Positions 18,653-26,357 of a stretch of DNA of 54,567 bases are shown piece after piece. The notes beneath the pieces were generated by a model, which saw only the letters and a program-made list of their open reading frames with translations, searched no databases and was not told the origin of the DNA. The translations under genes were made by a program, and so were the position numbers. How positions within the stretch are numbered: the first letter of the stretch is position 1; each line of letters begins with the position of its first letter. This DNA is from Opitutia bacterium. GTDB taxonomy: Bacteria; Verrucomicrobiota; Verrucomicrobiia; Opitutales; Opitutaceae. The stretch is from the NCBI GenBank assembly GCA_947472765.1, contig CANJCM010000023.1, positions 1-54,567 on the forward strand. Direction: 5' to 3'.

Positions 18653-19465
18653 GTGCGGTTCCGCAGCGCCAGTTTCTTTTTCCTGCTCCCGGTGCTGGCG
18701 CTGCCGGCCCATCCGGAATTGGACGCGGCGTTGCAGCGGATCAATGCGCGCGTTGCCGCGAGTCCCCAGGCCGCGGCGCTCTACCTGGAACGCGGGGAGA
18801 TTTATCTGGGAGCCGGTGACCTGCTCACCGCCGAGGCCAATTTTCAGGTCGCCGCTGAACTCGATCCGCAGCTTCCCCGGCTTGACCGTGCGCGGGCCAC
18901 CCTGGCCCTCAGCCGGCGGCAACCCGCCGACGCCATCCGGCTCCTCGAGGGCGCGTTGCGGCGCAACCCGGCCGATACCGAGGCCCGCATTCTCCGGGCT
19001 CGATCCCAGCTGGCCTCGGGCCATTCCGCGGCAGCCGGCGAGGACTTCGCCGCGGCGCTGGCGTTGCTCGAACAGCCCGCCCCCGAAATTTTCCTCGAAT
19101 ACGCCGCATGCGCCGCGAACCCAATCGAGGCCATCCGTCGGCTCGATGCCGGCTGCGCGCGTTTGGGTGCCGTGCCCGCGTTGCTGGAGCGCGCCCTCGC
19201 TTTGGAGGAGTCGGCGGGGCTGATCGACCACGCCGTTTCCCGGCTCGATCGCATCATCGCCCGCGTCGAGCGTCCGGAGTCATGGCTGAAGCGGCGCGGC
19301 GATTTGCTCCAGCGCGCAGGCCGCCCGGCCGAGGCCGGCGCATCCTACGCCGCCGCCCGGACTGCCATCGGCCGGCTGCCAGACTGGCTGCAGGAATCCC
19401 CCGCCACTACCCGCCTGAAGCACGAACTCGTCGATTCAGCGCCGTCTCTCTCCCTCTCCCCATGA
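18653..19465 (+). CDS. Exported tetratricopeptide-repeat (TPR) protein
   Basis: The frame is open from 18548, but that ATG lies inside the preceding terminator. A GTG at 18653 is directly followed by a signal-like segment (RFRSASFFFLLPVLALPA), so it is preferred and gives 270 residues. The mature part is almost entirely helical Ala/Leu/Arg-rich TPR-like repeats (for example LYLERGEIYLGAGDLLTAEA and ILRARSQLASGHSAAAGEDF). No catalytic motif is visible. Its stop overlaps the start of the metallophosphoesterase (ATGA), so the two are translationally coupled and may act together outside the cytoplasm. Confidence 0.75.
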   Translation: MRFRSASFFFLLPVLALPAHPELDAALQRINARVAASPQAAALYLERGEIYLGAGDLLTAEANFQVAAELDPQLPRLDRARATLALSRRQPADAIRLLEGALRRNPADTEARILRARSQLASGHSAAAGEDFAAALALLEQPAPEIFLEYAACAANPIEAIRRLDAGCARLGAVPALLERALALEESAGLIDHAVSRLDRIIARVERPESWLKRRGDLLQRAGRPAEAGASYAAARTAIGRLPDWLQESPATTRLKHELVDSAPSLSLSP

Positions 19466-20808
19466 AACTCCGCTTCAACCTGCTTTCGCTCTTGTTGCTG
19501 CTCCTCGCGCCCGGACTGCTTCCGGCCGCGACGACGATCGTCCGCGGACCCTATCTGCAATCGGCCACACCCACGAGCATGGTGGTGCGCTGGCGGACCG
19601 ATCTGAGCGAGCGCTCCGTCGTAAGTTACGGACTCGCCGCCGACAAATTGACCGAGAATGCCCGCTCGGCCGGGGTCGGCACCGAGCACGTCGTGCAGTT
19701 GGAGAATCTCCAACCCGGCACCCGCTACTTCTACGTGGTCGGCAATGCGCCGGTGCCGCCACCCTCCACGAAGGCGGGAGCGGCCGCCGAAGACGGCCCC
19801 GCGTCCGCCGCCATGAGCAGTTTCACCACGCCGCCACCGGTCGGCGCCGCCAAGCCGACCCGCGTCTGGGTGCTCGGCGATCCCGGCACGAAGAACGACA
19901 CCCAGCGCGCGGTCCGCGACGTGTATCAGAAGTTCACCGGCGACCGGCCGACCGATCTCTGGCTGCTCCTCGGCGATAACGCGTATCCTGACGGCACTGA
20001 CGCCGACTACCAGAAGGCCATTTTCGAACTCTATCCCGATTTCCTTCGCACGTCCCCGGTCTGGCCGGCCCTCGGCAACCATGACGCCCAGAGCGCAAAT
20101 TCGATTACGCAGTCAGGCGTTTACTACGACATCTTCACGCTGCCCACCCGCGGCCAGGCGGGCGGGGTCCCCTCCGGCACCGAGGCGTACTACTCCTTCG
20201 ATTACGCCAACGCCCACTTCATCTGTCTCGACTCCCAGGATTCCGACCGGAATCCAAACGGACCGATGATGCAGTGGCTCAAGGCCGACCTCGCGGCCAC
20301 GAGCCGCGACTGGATCATCGCGTACTTCCATCATCCGACGTACACCAAGGGCACGCACGATTCGGACCGCGACGCCGACAGCGCCGGCCGGATGAACGAC
20401 ATGCGCGCGATCTTCCTCCCGGTCCTCGAGGCCGGCGGAGTCGATCTCGTGCTCACCGGCCACTCGCACGTGTACGAACGCTCGTGGCTGATTGATGGGC
20501 ACTACGGCAAGAGCAACACTTTCAACGCCAGCGCCCACGTCCGCCAGACCGGCGACGGCCGCGCCGGTGGCAACGGCGTCTACCGCAAGCCGCGCATCCG
20601 CACCGAACATGCCGGCGAAGTCTCCGTTGTCACCGGCAGCGCCGGCCACGCCAGCACCCAGCCCGTGCCGCTGAACCATCCGGTCTTCTTCCTCTCGCTC
20701 AACGAAGCCGGCTCTTCCGTGATCGACATCAACGGGCTCCAGCTGGACTTCACCTTCCTCAACGAAAAGGGCGAGAAGCGGGACTGGTTTTCCGTGATCA
20801 AGGAGTGA
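19462..20808 (+). CDS. Secreted purple-acid-phosphatase-like metallophosphoesterase
   Basis: The 448-residue protein has a signal peptide (MKLRFNLLSLLLLLLAPGLLPA) and an N-terminal fibronectin-III-like domain typical of purple acid phosphatases (residues about 25-125). A dinuclear-metal phosphoesterase domain follows. All metal-site motifs are present: VLGDPG, LLGDNAYPDG, ALGNHD, YFHHPTY and GHSHVYER. It would hydrolyse phosphate esters in the periplasm or outside the cell. The frame is open much further upstream, but the ATG at 19462 is chosen for the signal peptide and the ATGA coupling to the TPR gene. Confidence 0.92.
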   Translation: MKLRFNLLSLLLLLLAPGLLPAATTIVRGPYLQSATPTSMVVRWRTDLSERSVVSYGLAADKLTENARSAGVGTEHVVQLENLQPGTRYFYVVGNAPVPPPSTKAGAAAEDGPASAAMSSFTTPPPVGAAKPTRVWVLGDPGTKNDTQRAVRDVYQKFTGDRPTDLWLLLGDNAYPDGTDADYQKAIFELYPDFLRTSPVWPALGNHDAQSANSITQSGVYYDIFTLPTRGQAGGVPSGTEAYYSFDYANAHFICLDSQDSDRNPNGPMMQWLKADLAATSRDWIIAYFHHPTYTKGTHDSDRDADSAGRMNDMRAIFLPVLEAGGVDLVLTGHSHVYERSWLIDGHYGKSNTFNASAHVRQTGDGRAGGNGVYRKPRIRTEHAGEVSVVTGSAGHASTQPVPLNHPVFFLSLNEAGSSVIDINGLQLDFTFLNEKGEKRDWFSVIKE

Positions 20809-20852
20809 CGGGAAAGAATTTCGTCCCCTCCTCCGCTTGGAACGCCGTACCA

Positions 20853-20882
20853 TGGAGGGACGGTGCCCCCACCGTCCACGGC
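20853..20882 (+). repeat. Intergenic hairpin repeat family B, copy 3
   Basis: Stem GGACGGTG (20858-20865) pairs with CACCGTCC (20870-20877), loop CCCC, identical to copy 1. The next roughly 60 bases (to the GCCGCTC near 20931) also match copy 1, with a few substitutions. Confidence 0.8.
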
Positions 20883-20942
20883 GGCATTACGTCGAACGGA
20901 TCGTTCGCCAATCAATTGACCAACTGCCGCTCGTCCGCACCC

Positions 20943-20967
20943 GGCGGGTGAGGGCACCCGCCCTCCA
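20943..20967 (-). repeat. Intergenic hairpin repeat family B, copy 4 (inverted, third stem variant)
   Basis: GGCGGGTG (20943-20950) pairs perfectly with CACCCGCC (20955-20962), loop AGGG. Read on the minus strand it gives TGGAGGGCGGGTG, the family consensus with a different stem. With copy 3 it forms an inverted pair enclosing about 60 bases in the gap between the phosphoesterase and the PAS-PP2C gene. The rest of that 324-base gap shows no gene. Confidence 0.7.
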
Positions 20968-21132
20968 TCGGATCAGCCCTCGTTATCATTCTCGTTCTCG
21001 CCACCCTCCATCCGGGAAAACGATAACGAGAAAGAGAACGAGCACGACTAGACTGGCGGACTCAAGACTCGATCGCGCTCCCGAAACCCGGCGTTGCGTG
21101 AGCCGGGTGCCCGCGTCAACTTCCCGCGCTTT

Positions 21133-22737
21133 ATGAGCGACGCCTCCGGCTCCCGCGTTTCCGCCGAGTCCCTCGAACCGATGGATTCGGCGATTCTGCG
21201 CGTGTTGATGGATAACATCCCGGACCGGATCTACTTCAAGGATCGCGAGAGCCGGTTCGTCCGGAACAACCTCGCCCACGCCCGTTCGCTCGGCGTCGCG
21301 TCACCCGACGACTGCGTGGGCAAGACGGACTACGATTTCTTTTCCCGCGAGCACGCGCAGCGGGCGAAGGCGGACGAGCAGGAAATCATGCGCAGCGGCG
21401 TGCCGATCATCGCGAAGATCGAACGGCTCACGATGCTCGACGGGAAGCAGGGCTGGGCGTCCTCGACCAAGATGCCGTGGTACGACACGCAGGGCCGCGC
21501 CATCGGGACCTTCGGGCTGACCCGCGACGTGACCGATGCGAAGAACGCCGAGGAGAAGCTGATGCAGGAGCGCAACCTCCTGCGGACGATCATCGATCAC
21601 CTGCCCAGCCGGATTTACGTCAAGGACGCGCAGTCGCGCTTCCTCCTCAACAACAAGGCGCACCTCGAGCAGCTCGGCCACAAGTCGCAGACGGAAGTGC
21701 TCGGCCACACGACCGCCGATTTTTTCCCGGGCAACCGCGGCCAGCAGGCGCTGGCGGACGACCAGCAGGTGTTTCACGGCGAGCCGATCCTGAACCAGGA
21801 GAAGTCCGACTTCGGCGCCGAGGGCCGCGTGCACTGGTCGCTGGTGACGAAGGTGCCTTTCCACGACCTGGCCGGGCAGCTGCTCGGCCTCGTCGGAATC
21901 AGCCACGACATCACGCAGCGCAAGCACGCGGAGGAGGAACTCCAGCGGCGCACGACGGAGATGGAGACTGATCTGCGAATGGCGCGGCAGGTGCAGGAGG
22001 CGTTCCTGCTGCGGCCGTATCCGGCTTTCCCCCGCGGCGTGGAGGCGGCCCGCAGCGCGCTCCGTTTTGCCCACCGGTACATTCCGACAACGACGCTGGG
22101 CGGCGACTTCTTCAACATCAGCCAGATTTCGGACACCAAGTGCGGCGTGCTCGTCTGTGACGTGATGGGGCATGGCGTCCGCGCCGGTCTGCTCACCGGA
22201 CTGATCCGCGGCATCGTGGAGGAACTGGGCGTGCGCGGCGCGGACCCGATCCACGTCCTCGCCGAAATCAATCATAGCCTGATGCCGATCGTGGAGCAGA
22301 CCGGCCAGCCGGTGTTCGCGACGGTGTTTTTCGGCGTGATCGATCTCTCGGCCCGGACCCTGACCTACGGCAACGCGGGGCACCCGGCCCCGCTTGTCGT
22401 CCACCGCGAGGCCAATCAGATCGTGCGCCTCGCCCCCGCCGACCCGGAACCCGCAGCCGGCCTGCTCGCTGATTTCGCCTACAGCCGCCACGAATGCAGC
22501 TTCCTGCCCGGCGATCTTTTTCTCGGCTATACGGATGGTCTGCTCGAGGCCTCCGACGACGCCGGCCAGATGTTCGGCGAGGAGCGGCTCCAGCAATGGC
22601 TCGCCGCCCACCGCAGCCTCAACGGCAGCGAAGTCTGCGGCCAGCTCCTGAGCACGGTGCAGACGCACAGCGGCCGGACCGTGTTTGCGGACGACGTGTG
22701 CGTCGTCGCCATCGAGTCGGCGCCGCCGCGAAGTTGA
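21133..22737 (+). CDS. PAS-PAS-PP2C (SpoIIE/RsbU-type) serine phosphatase
   Basis: The 534-residue cytoplasmic protein has two tandem PAS/PAC sensor domains. Residues about 20-140 open DNIPDRIYFKDRESRFVRNN, and residues about 150-275 open DHLPSRIYVKDAQSRFLLNN. A short coiled linker (HAEEELQRRTTEMETDLRMA) and a PPM-type phosphatase domain follow. Metal-binding motifs are visible: GGDFF, VCDVMGHGVRAG, YGNAGHPAP, GYTDGL and DDVCVV. Such proteins dephosphorylate an anti-sigma-factor antagonist in partner-switching pathways, but no STAS or anti-sigma kinase gene is nearby. The ATG at 21133 is preferred to an upstream in-frame TTG. Confidence 0.93.
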   Translation: MSDASGSRVSAESLEPMDSAILRVLMDNIPDRIYFKDRESRFVRNNLAHARSLGVASPDDCVGKTDYDFFSREHAQRAKADEQEIMRSGVPIIAKIERLTMLDGKQGWASSTKMPWYDTQGRAIGTFGLTRDVTDAKNAEEKLMQERNLLRTIIDHLPSRIYVKDAQSRFLLNNKAHLEQLGHKSQTEVLGHTTADFFPGNRGQQALADDQQVFHGEPILNQEKSDFGAEGRVHWSLVTKVPFHDLAGQLLGLVGISHDITQRKHAEEELQRRTTEMETDLRMARQVQEAFLLRPYPAFPRGVEAARSALRFAHRYIPTTTLGGDFFNISQISDTKCGVLVCDVMGHGVRAGLLTGLIRGIVEELGVRGADPIHVLAEINHSLMPIVEQTGQPVFATVFFGVIDLSARTLTYGNAGHPAPLVVHREANQIVRLAPADPEPAAGLLADFAYSRHECSFLPGDLFLGYTDGLLEASDDAGQMFGEERLQQWLAAHRSLNGSEVCGQLLSTVQTHSGRTVFADDVCVVAIESAPPRS

Positions 22738-22777
22738 GATTGAGCCTAGTCTCTCCTTCTGACGTTGCGTTTTGAAT

Positions 22778-22834
22778 CCCTGCCCTCACGGGCAGGGCCA
22801 CTTTTCAGTCGTGGCCCGCTGTGTGAGCAGCGGG
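22778..22834 (+). repeat. Intergenic paired-hairpin repeat family A, copy 2
   Basis: CCCTGCCC/GGGCAGGG with loop TCAC (22778-22797) is followed 17 bases on by CCCGCTG/CAGCGGG (22815-22834). The intervening sequence contains TCGTGGCCCGC, shared with the other copies. It lies in the gap between the convergent PAS-PP2C and pcp genes, so it may also act as a two-way terminator. Confidence 0.75.
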
Positions 22835-22884
22835 AGATTTGGACGGGCAAGGAGAGCGCACGCCTGCTTTTCGACGGCCGTTTT

Positions 22885-23529
22885 CTAGGCAAGCGTCCCG
22901 CCCGTCTCACTTCGACCTACCCGGGCCACAAGCGTGGCCTCGATCGCGATCTCAATCGCTTCGATCATCTTCGCCTGAGACAGACTCGGCTGCCCACGGC
23001 GGACCTGCCCGGGCAATCCCGGCACGTGAATGAAGCCCGCCTTTAGTCCCGGCTGGCGGCGCAGCGCGTGCATCAGCGCGTAGAAGACATGATTGCAGAC
23101 GAAGGTACCCGCCGTCTGGGACACGGCTGCCGGAATCCCCCGCTCCCGCAAGGCCGCCACGATGGCCTTGATCGGCAGCCGTGACCAATACGCCGCCGGC
23201 CCGCCCCGGACCACCGGAAGATCGATTGGCTGGGCGCCGGCATTGTCCGGGATGCGCGCGTCATCCAGGTTGATCGCCACCCGCTCCGGCGTGATCTCGG
23301 CGCGACCACCCGCGAGCCCAGTGGCAATGACCACGGCGGGGCAATGCCGCCGAAGCAAGCGGGCCAGTTCCGGCGTCGAAGTCTGAAACACACACGGCAG
23401 CACGGCGCCGATTACGCTTCTCCCCGCGATCACGCGGCCATCGAGGGCGCGGGCAATCTCCGCGGACGGATTCACGACGTCGCCGCCGAAAGGTTCAAAG
23501 CCGGTGACGAGGACGGGGGCCGATTTCAT
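22885..23529 (-). CDS. pcp: Pyroglutamyl-peptidase I
   Basis: The 214-residue cysteine peptidase (family C15) removes N-terminal pyroglutamate from peptides. The N-terminus VLVTGFEPFGG is the family signature. The catalytic triad is in place: Glu82 in ITPERVAINLDDARIPDN, Cys145 in GTFVCNHVFY and His168 in GFIHVPGLP, close to the usual 81/144/168 numbering. It lies downstream of pxpA and the fused pxpBC on the same strand. It would release 5-oxoproline, which those enzymes then open to glutamate. Confidence 0.96.
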   Translation of the reverse strand: MKSAPVLVTGFEPFGGDVVNPSAEIARALDGRVIAGRSVIGAVLPCVFQTSTPELARLLRRHCPAVVIATGLAGGRAEITPERVAINLDDARIPDNAGAQPIDLPVVRGGPAAYWSRLPIKAIVAALRERGIPAAVSQTAGTFVCNHVFYALMHALRRQPGLKAGFIHVPGLPGQVRRGQPSLSQAKMIEAIEIAIEATLVARVGRSETGGTLA

Positions 23530-23630
23530 GGCGGAAGTGGCCCAGCGTCACGCAGTGTTGTCCTCGGCGCAAAACCTTCCGCACCGATTGAACAGGGAAG
23601 ATTCGCGAAGCAAAGGAAGTTGTCCGTTGT

Positions 23631-23736
23631 GGCCCGCTGCGTGACAGGCGGGACGAATTGAAGCGCGCATTGACGAAGTCCCTGCCCTCACGGGCAGGGC
23701 TACATTTCATTCGTGGCCCGTTGCGTGAGCGGCGGG
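23631..23736 (+). repeat. Intergenic paired-hairpin repeat family A, copy 3 (composite)
   Basis: Three units are in a row: a GTGGCCCGCTGCGTGA half at 23631, a perfect CCCTGCCC/GGGCAGGG hairpin with TCAC loop (23680-23699), and CCCGTTGCGTGAGCGGCGGG (23717-23736). It fills most of the 247-base gap between pxpA and pcp. Confidence 0.75.
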
Positions 23737-23776
23737 AGGTTTGGACTCCCACAGGCGTCAGGCCATTGCGCGAATC

Positions 23777-24517
23777 TCAATGAGACGCGGCCGCCCTCAA
23801 CACGACCCCGGCGGCCGTGAGTTCGTCCCGCAGCCGGCGCGCAAACGCGACCGCGTGCACGCCGTCCCCGTGGACACACACGGTGTCGGCCCGGATTGGC
23901 CAGTCGCTGCCCTCGGTTGCCCGCACCACCCCCTGTTGCACCATCCGCATCACCTGCGCGACCGCGACCGACTCGTCCGTGATCAACGCGTTGGGCTGCG
24001 AGCGCTGTGTCAGCTGGCCCTCACGCTGGTAGGTGCGATCCGCGAAGACTTCTTCCGCCACCCGCAAGCCACGCACCCGTGCGCTGCGCGTCAGCACACT
24101 GCCGGAAAGCGCGTACAGGATCAAATTTGGCCACAGCCGCGCCAGCTCCGTCGCGACACCCTCCGCGAGCGCGGCATCGGCCGAAACCTGGTTATAGAGG
24201 GCGCCGTGCAGCTTCACGTGCCGCAGCTTCGCCCCGGCGATTTCGGAGAGCTGCTCCACCTGCATCACCACGATGCGCGCGGCCTCCTCCGGGGTAATGG
24301 ATCGTTCGCGGCGTCCGAAATTCTCCAGGTCGAAGTAACCTGGGTGCGCGCCAATCGCCACGCCGTGTGCGAGCGCCAATTTCACCGTTTCGATCATGGT
24401 CGAGCGATCGCCGGCGTGCGCTCCACAGGCGATGTTGGCGGAGGTGATGAGCGGCATCAGCTCCGCGTCATGGCCGGCCCCCTCACCGAGGTCGCAGTTG
24501 AGATCGATTCGTTTCAT
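23777..24517 (-). CDS. pxpA: 5-oxoprolinase subunit A (LamB/YcsF family)
   Basis: The 246-residue protein opens RIDLNCDLGEGAGHDAELMP, the hallmark of PxpA. It continues with the conserved TSANIACGAHAGD, IGAHPGYFD and VKLHGALYN and ends with the VHGDG motif. With PxpB and PxpC it forms the bacterial ATP-dependent 5-oxoprolinase, converting 5-oxoproline to glutamate. MKRIDLN at 24517 is taken as the start; an in-frame ATG four codons upstream (24529) and a TTG (24544) are alternatives. It starts 30 bases after the fused pxpBC gene. Confidence 0.95.
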   Translation of the reverse strand: MKRIDLNCDLGEGAGHDAELMPLITSANIACGAHAGDRSTMIETVKLALAHGVAIGAHPGYFDLENFGRRERSITPEEAARIVVMQVEQLSEIAGAKLRHVKLHGALYNQVSADAALAEGVATELARLWPNLILYALSGSVLTRSARVRGLRVAEEVFADRTYQREGQLTQRSQPNALITDESVAVAQVMRMVQQGVVRATEGSDWPIRADTVCVHGDGVHAVAFARRLRDELTAAGVVLRAAASH

Positions 24518-24547
24518 CGCGGTATCCATGGCACGGACAGTCAAAGC

Positions 24548-26200
24548 TCACCGCAGTTTCTGGGCGAGTCCCTGACGCAGGAGCGCTACGGCATGCTCCC
24601 GCTGGCGACCACACTCGTGCGCTTCCTCCAGCGACACCTCGCGAAAGCTCACCCGCTCGCCCGGCCGAAGCTGGGCGAGGAGCGGCAGATCGACCGTGAT
24701 GACATGCGCGATCTGCGGATAACCGCCGAGCGTTTGCGCGTCCGCGAGCAAGATGATCGGCTGGCCATCCGGCGGCACCTGAATCGTTCCCGGCACCACC
24801 GCCGCGGAGAGCAGCTCGCGCCGGCTGGCCCGTTGCGCTGCGACGCCGCGCAGCCGCAAACCCATCCGATCGGACTGCGGGCTGACCGTGAATGACTGGG
24901 GCAGGAAATCCGCCTCGAACTCGTCCGCCTGCGCCCCACGCACGACCCGCACCGTCGGATGGGCGGAGTACGCCGGAAGAATTCGTTGATCGATTCTCCA
25001 GTGACCGATCACTTTCCGGCCCGATGCCACGGTCGGCAGCAGATCGCCCGCGGCCAGGGCGCGTCCGAGGTAACCGCCGAGTCCAACGCGGAGGTGCGTG
25101 CTGCGACTGCCCAGGACTTCCGGCACGGCGATGCCGCCCGCAACGGCGAGATACCCCCGGCAACCACTTCGCGCCGAACCGAGTTTCAATCGCGTTCCGG
25201 CCGGAATCATGACCGGCCGCCACGGCGGAAGCGCGTCGAAGACCGCGCCCGTCGCGGCGACGATGGTGTCGTGGCGAAAAAGCAACACCGGGCCGATCAG
25301 CGTGAATTCGAGTCCCGCGGCGTTCTCAGAATTACCCACGAGCAAATTGGCGACCCGCAGCGCGAATGAATCCGTGGCCCCACTCAGCCCCACCCCGGCC
25401 GCCCGATGTCCCGTGCGCCCGAGGTCCTGCACCGTCGTCAACATCCCGGGCTCAAGCACTTCGATTCCGGATCCAGGACCGCCCTCGAGCGCGGTATTTT
25501 GGTTGGGTGTCTCCGGCACGCACGGAGTGCCGGCGGTCGCGGGCTCCGGTTCCGCAATCGCCCGGAAGCGGACGTGATCGCCCACCTGCAGCAGCGCCGC
25601 CTCCGTCCGATTCGGGTCGAAGAGCGGGAGCGAAGTGCGGCCGATAAGATTCCAGCCTCCCGGAGACTGCCGCGGATAAACACCGGTCTGCGCGCCACCG
25701 ATTCCCACCGAGCCGGCCGGCACGGAGGTCCGGGGAGTCGACCGGCGCGGCGTGGCCAGTTTCTCGGGCAGCCCGCCGAGGTAGGCGAAGCCCGGGAGAA
25801 AACCGATCGCGTGGACCAAATAGGTTGCGCCGGAATGTAACGCGATGACCTCGGCGGCCGTGAGCCCGTGCTGCGCCGACACCTCGTGGAGATCCGGACC
25901 CTGTTCGCCACCATACCAAACGGGAATCTCCCGCTCGCGTCCCGCCGTAGCGATCGCCGTTTCGTCCAAGGCCTGAACCCGGTGCTCCAACTCCCGGACC
26001 AAGGGCGCGAATCCACCGGTCACAATGGGATCATAGTGCACCGTCACGCTCGCGAAGGCCGGCAGCACATCGAGCACACCGTGCGGGCGACTTCGTTCAA
26101 TTTCCAGGGCGAGGCGACGAACCCGCGCCACGACCGCTTCGTCCACGGCGTCGGCCAGCGTCAGCACGATGGCCGAATCGCCCAGGGCGGAGAGCGTCAT
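24548..26200 (-). CDS. pxpBC: Fused 5-oxoprolinase subunits B and C (KipI-KipA)
   Basis: The 550-residue protein joins two normally separate subunits. Residues about 1-215 are PxpB/KipI-like (LGDSAIVLTLAD near the start, then HSGATYLVHAIGFLPGFAYL and PRTSVPAGSVGIGGAQTGVY). Residues about 235-550 are PxpC/KipA-like (VLEPGMLTTVQDLGRTGHR, GYLAVAGGI and the late QTLGGYPQIAHVI). The reading frame extends 72 codons upstream to 26416, but the PxpB fold begins at MTLSALGDSAIV, so 26200 is used. The order fused BC, then A, then pcp suggests one pyroglutamate-salvage operon. Confidence 0.94.
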   Translation of the reverse strand: MTLSALGDSAIVLTLADAVDEAVVARVRRLALEIERSRPHGVLDVLPAFASVTVHYDPIVTGGFAPLVRELEHRVQALDETAIATAGREREIPVWYGGEQGPDLHEVSAQHGLTAAEVIALHSGATYLVHAIGFLPGFAYLGGLPEKLATPRRSTPRTSVPAGSVGIGGAQTGVYPRQSPGGWNLIGRTSLPLFDPNRTEAALLQVGDHVRFRAIAEPEPATAGTPCVPETPNQNTALEGGPGSGIEVLEPGMLTTVQDLGRTGHRAAGVGLSGATDSFALRVANLLVGNSENAAGLEFTLIGPVLLFRHDTIVAATGAVFDALPPWRPVMIPAGTRLKLGSARSGCRGYLAVAGGIAVPEVLGSRSTHLRVGLGGYLGRALAAGDLLPTVASGRKVIGHWRIDQRILPAYSAHPTVRVVRGAQADEFEADFLPQSFTVSPQSDRMGLRLRGVAAQRASRRELLSAAVVPGTIQVPPDGQPIILLADAQTLGGYPQIAHVITVDLPLLAQLRPGERVSFREVSLEEAHECGRQREHAVALLRQGLAQKLR

Positions 26201-26357
26201 GATCCCTGATCTGCCGTTCACGTCCGCGCTGGCCAAGGCAAAAGCCCGACAAGCCAGGGGCGGCGGCGTTGCCCGGCTCGCTTTCTTTACCGGTGAATCC
26301 TCGTTGGCAGGATTGCCGGCGCAACCACGGTGGATTTCCCCACCAACCCCGTCCGGT

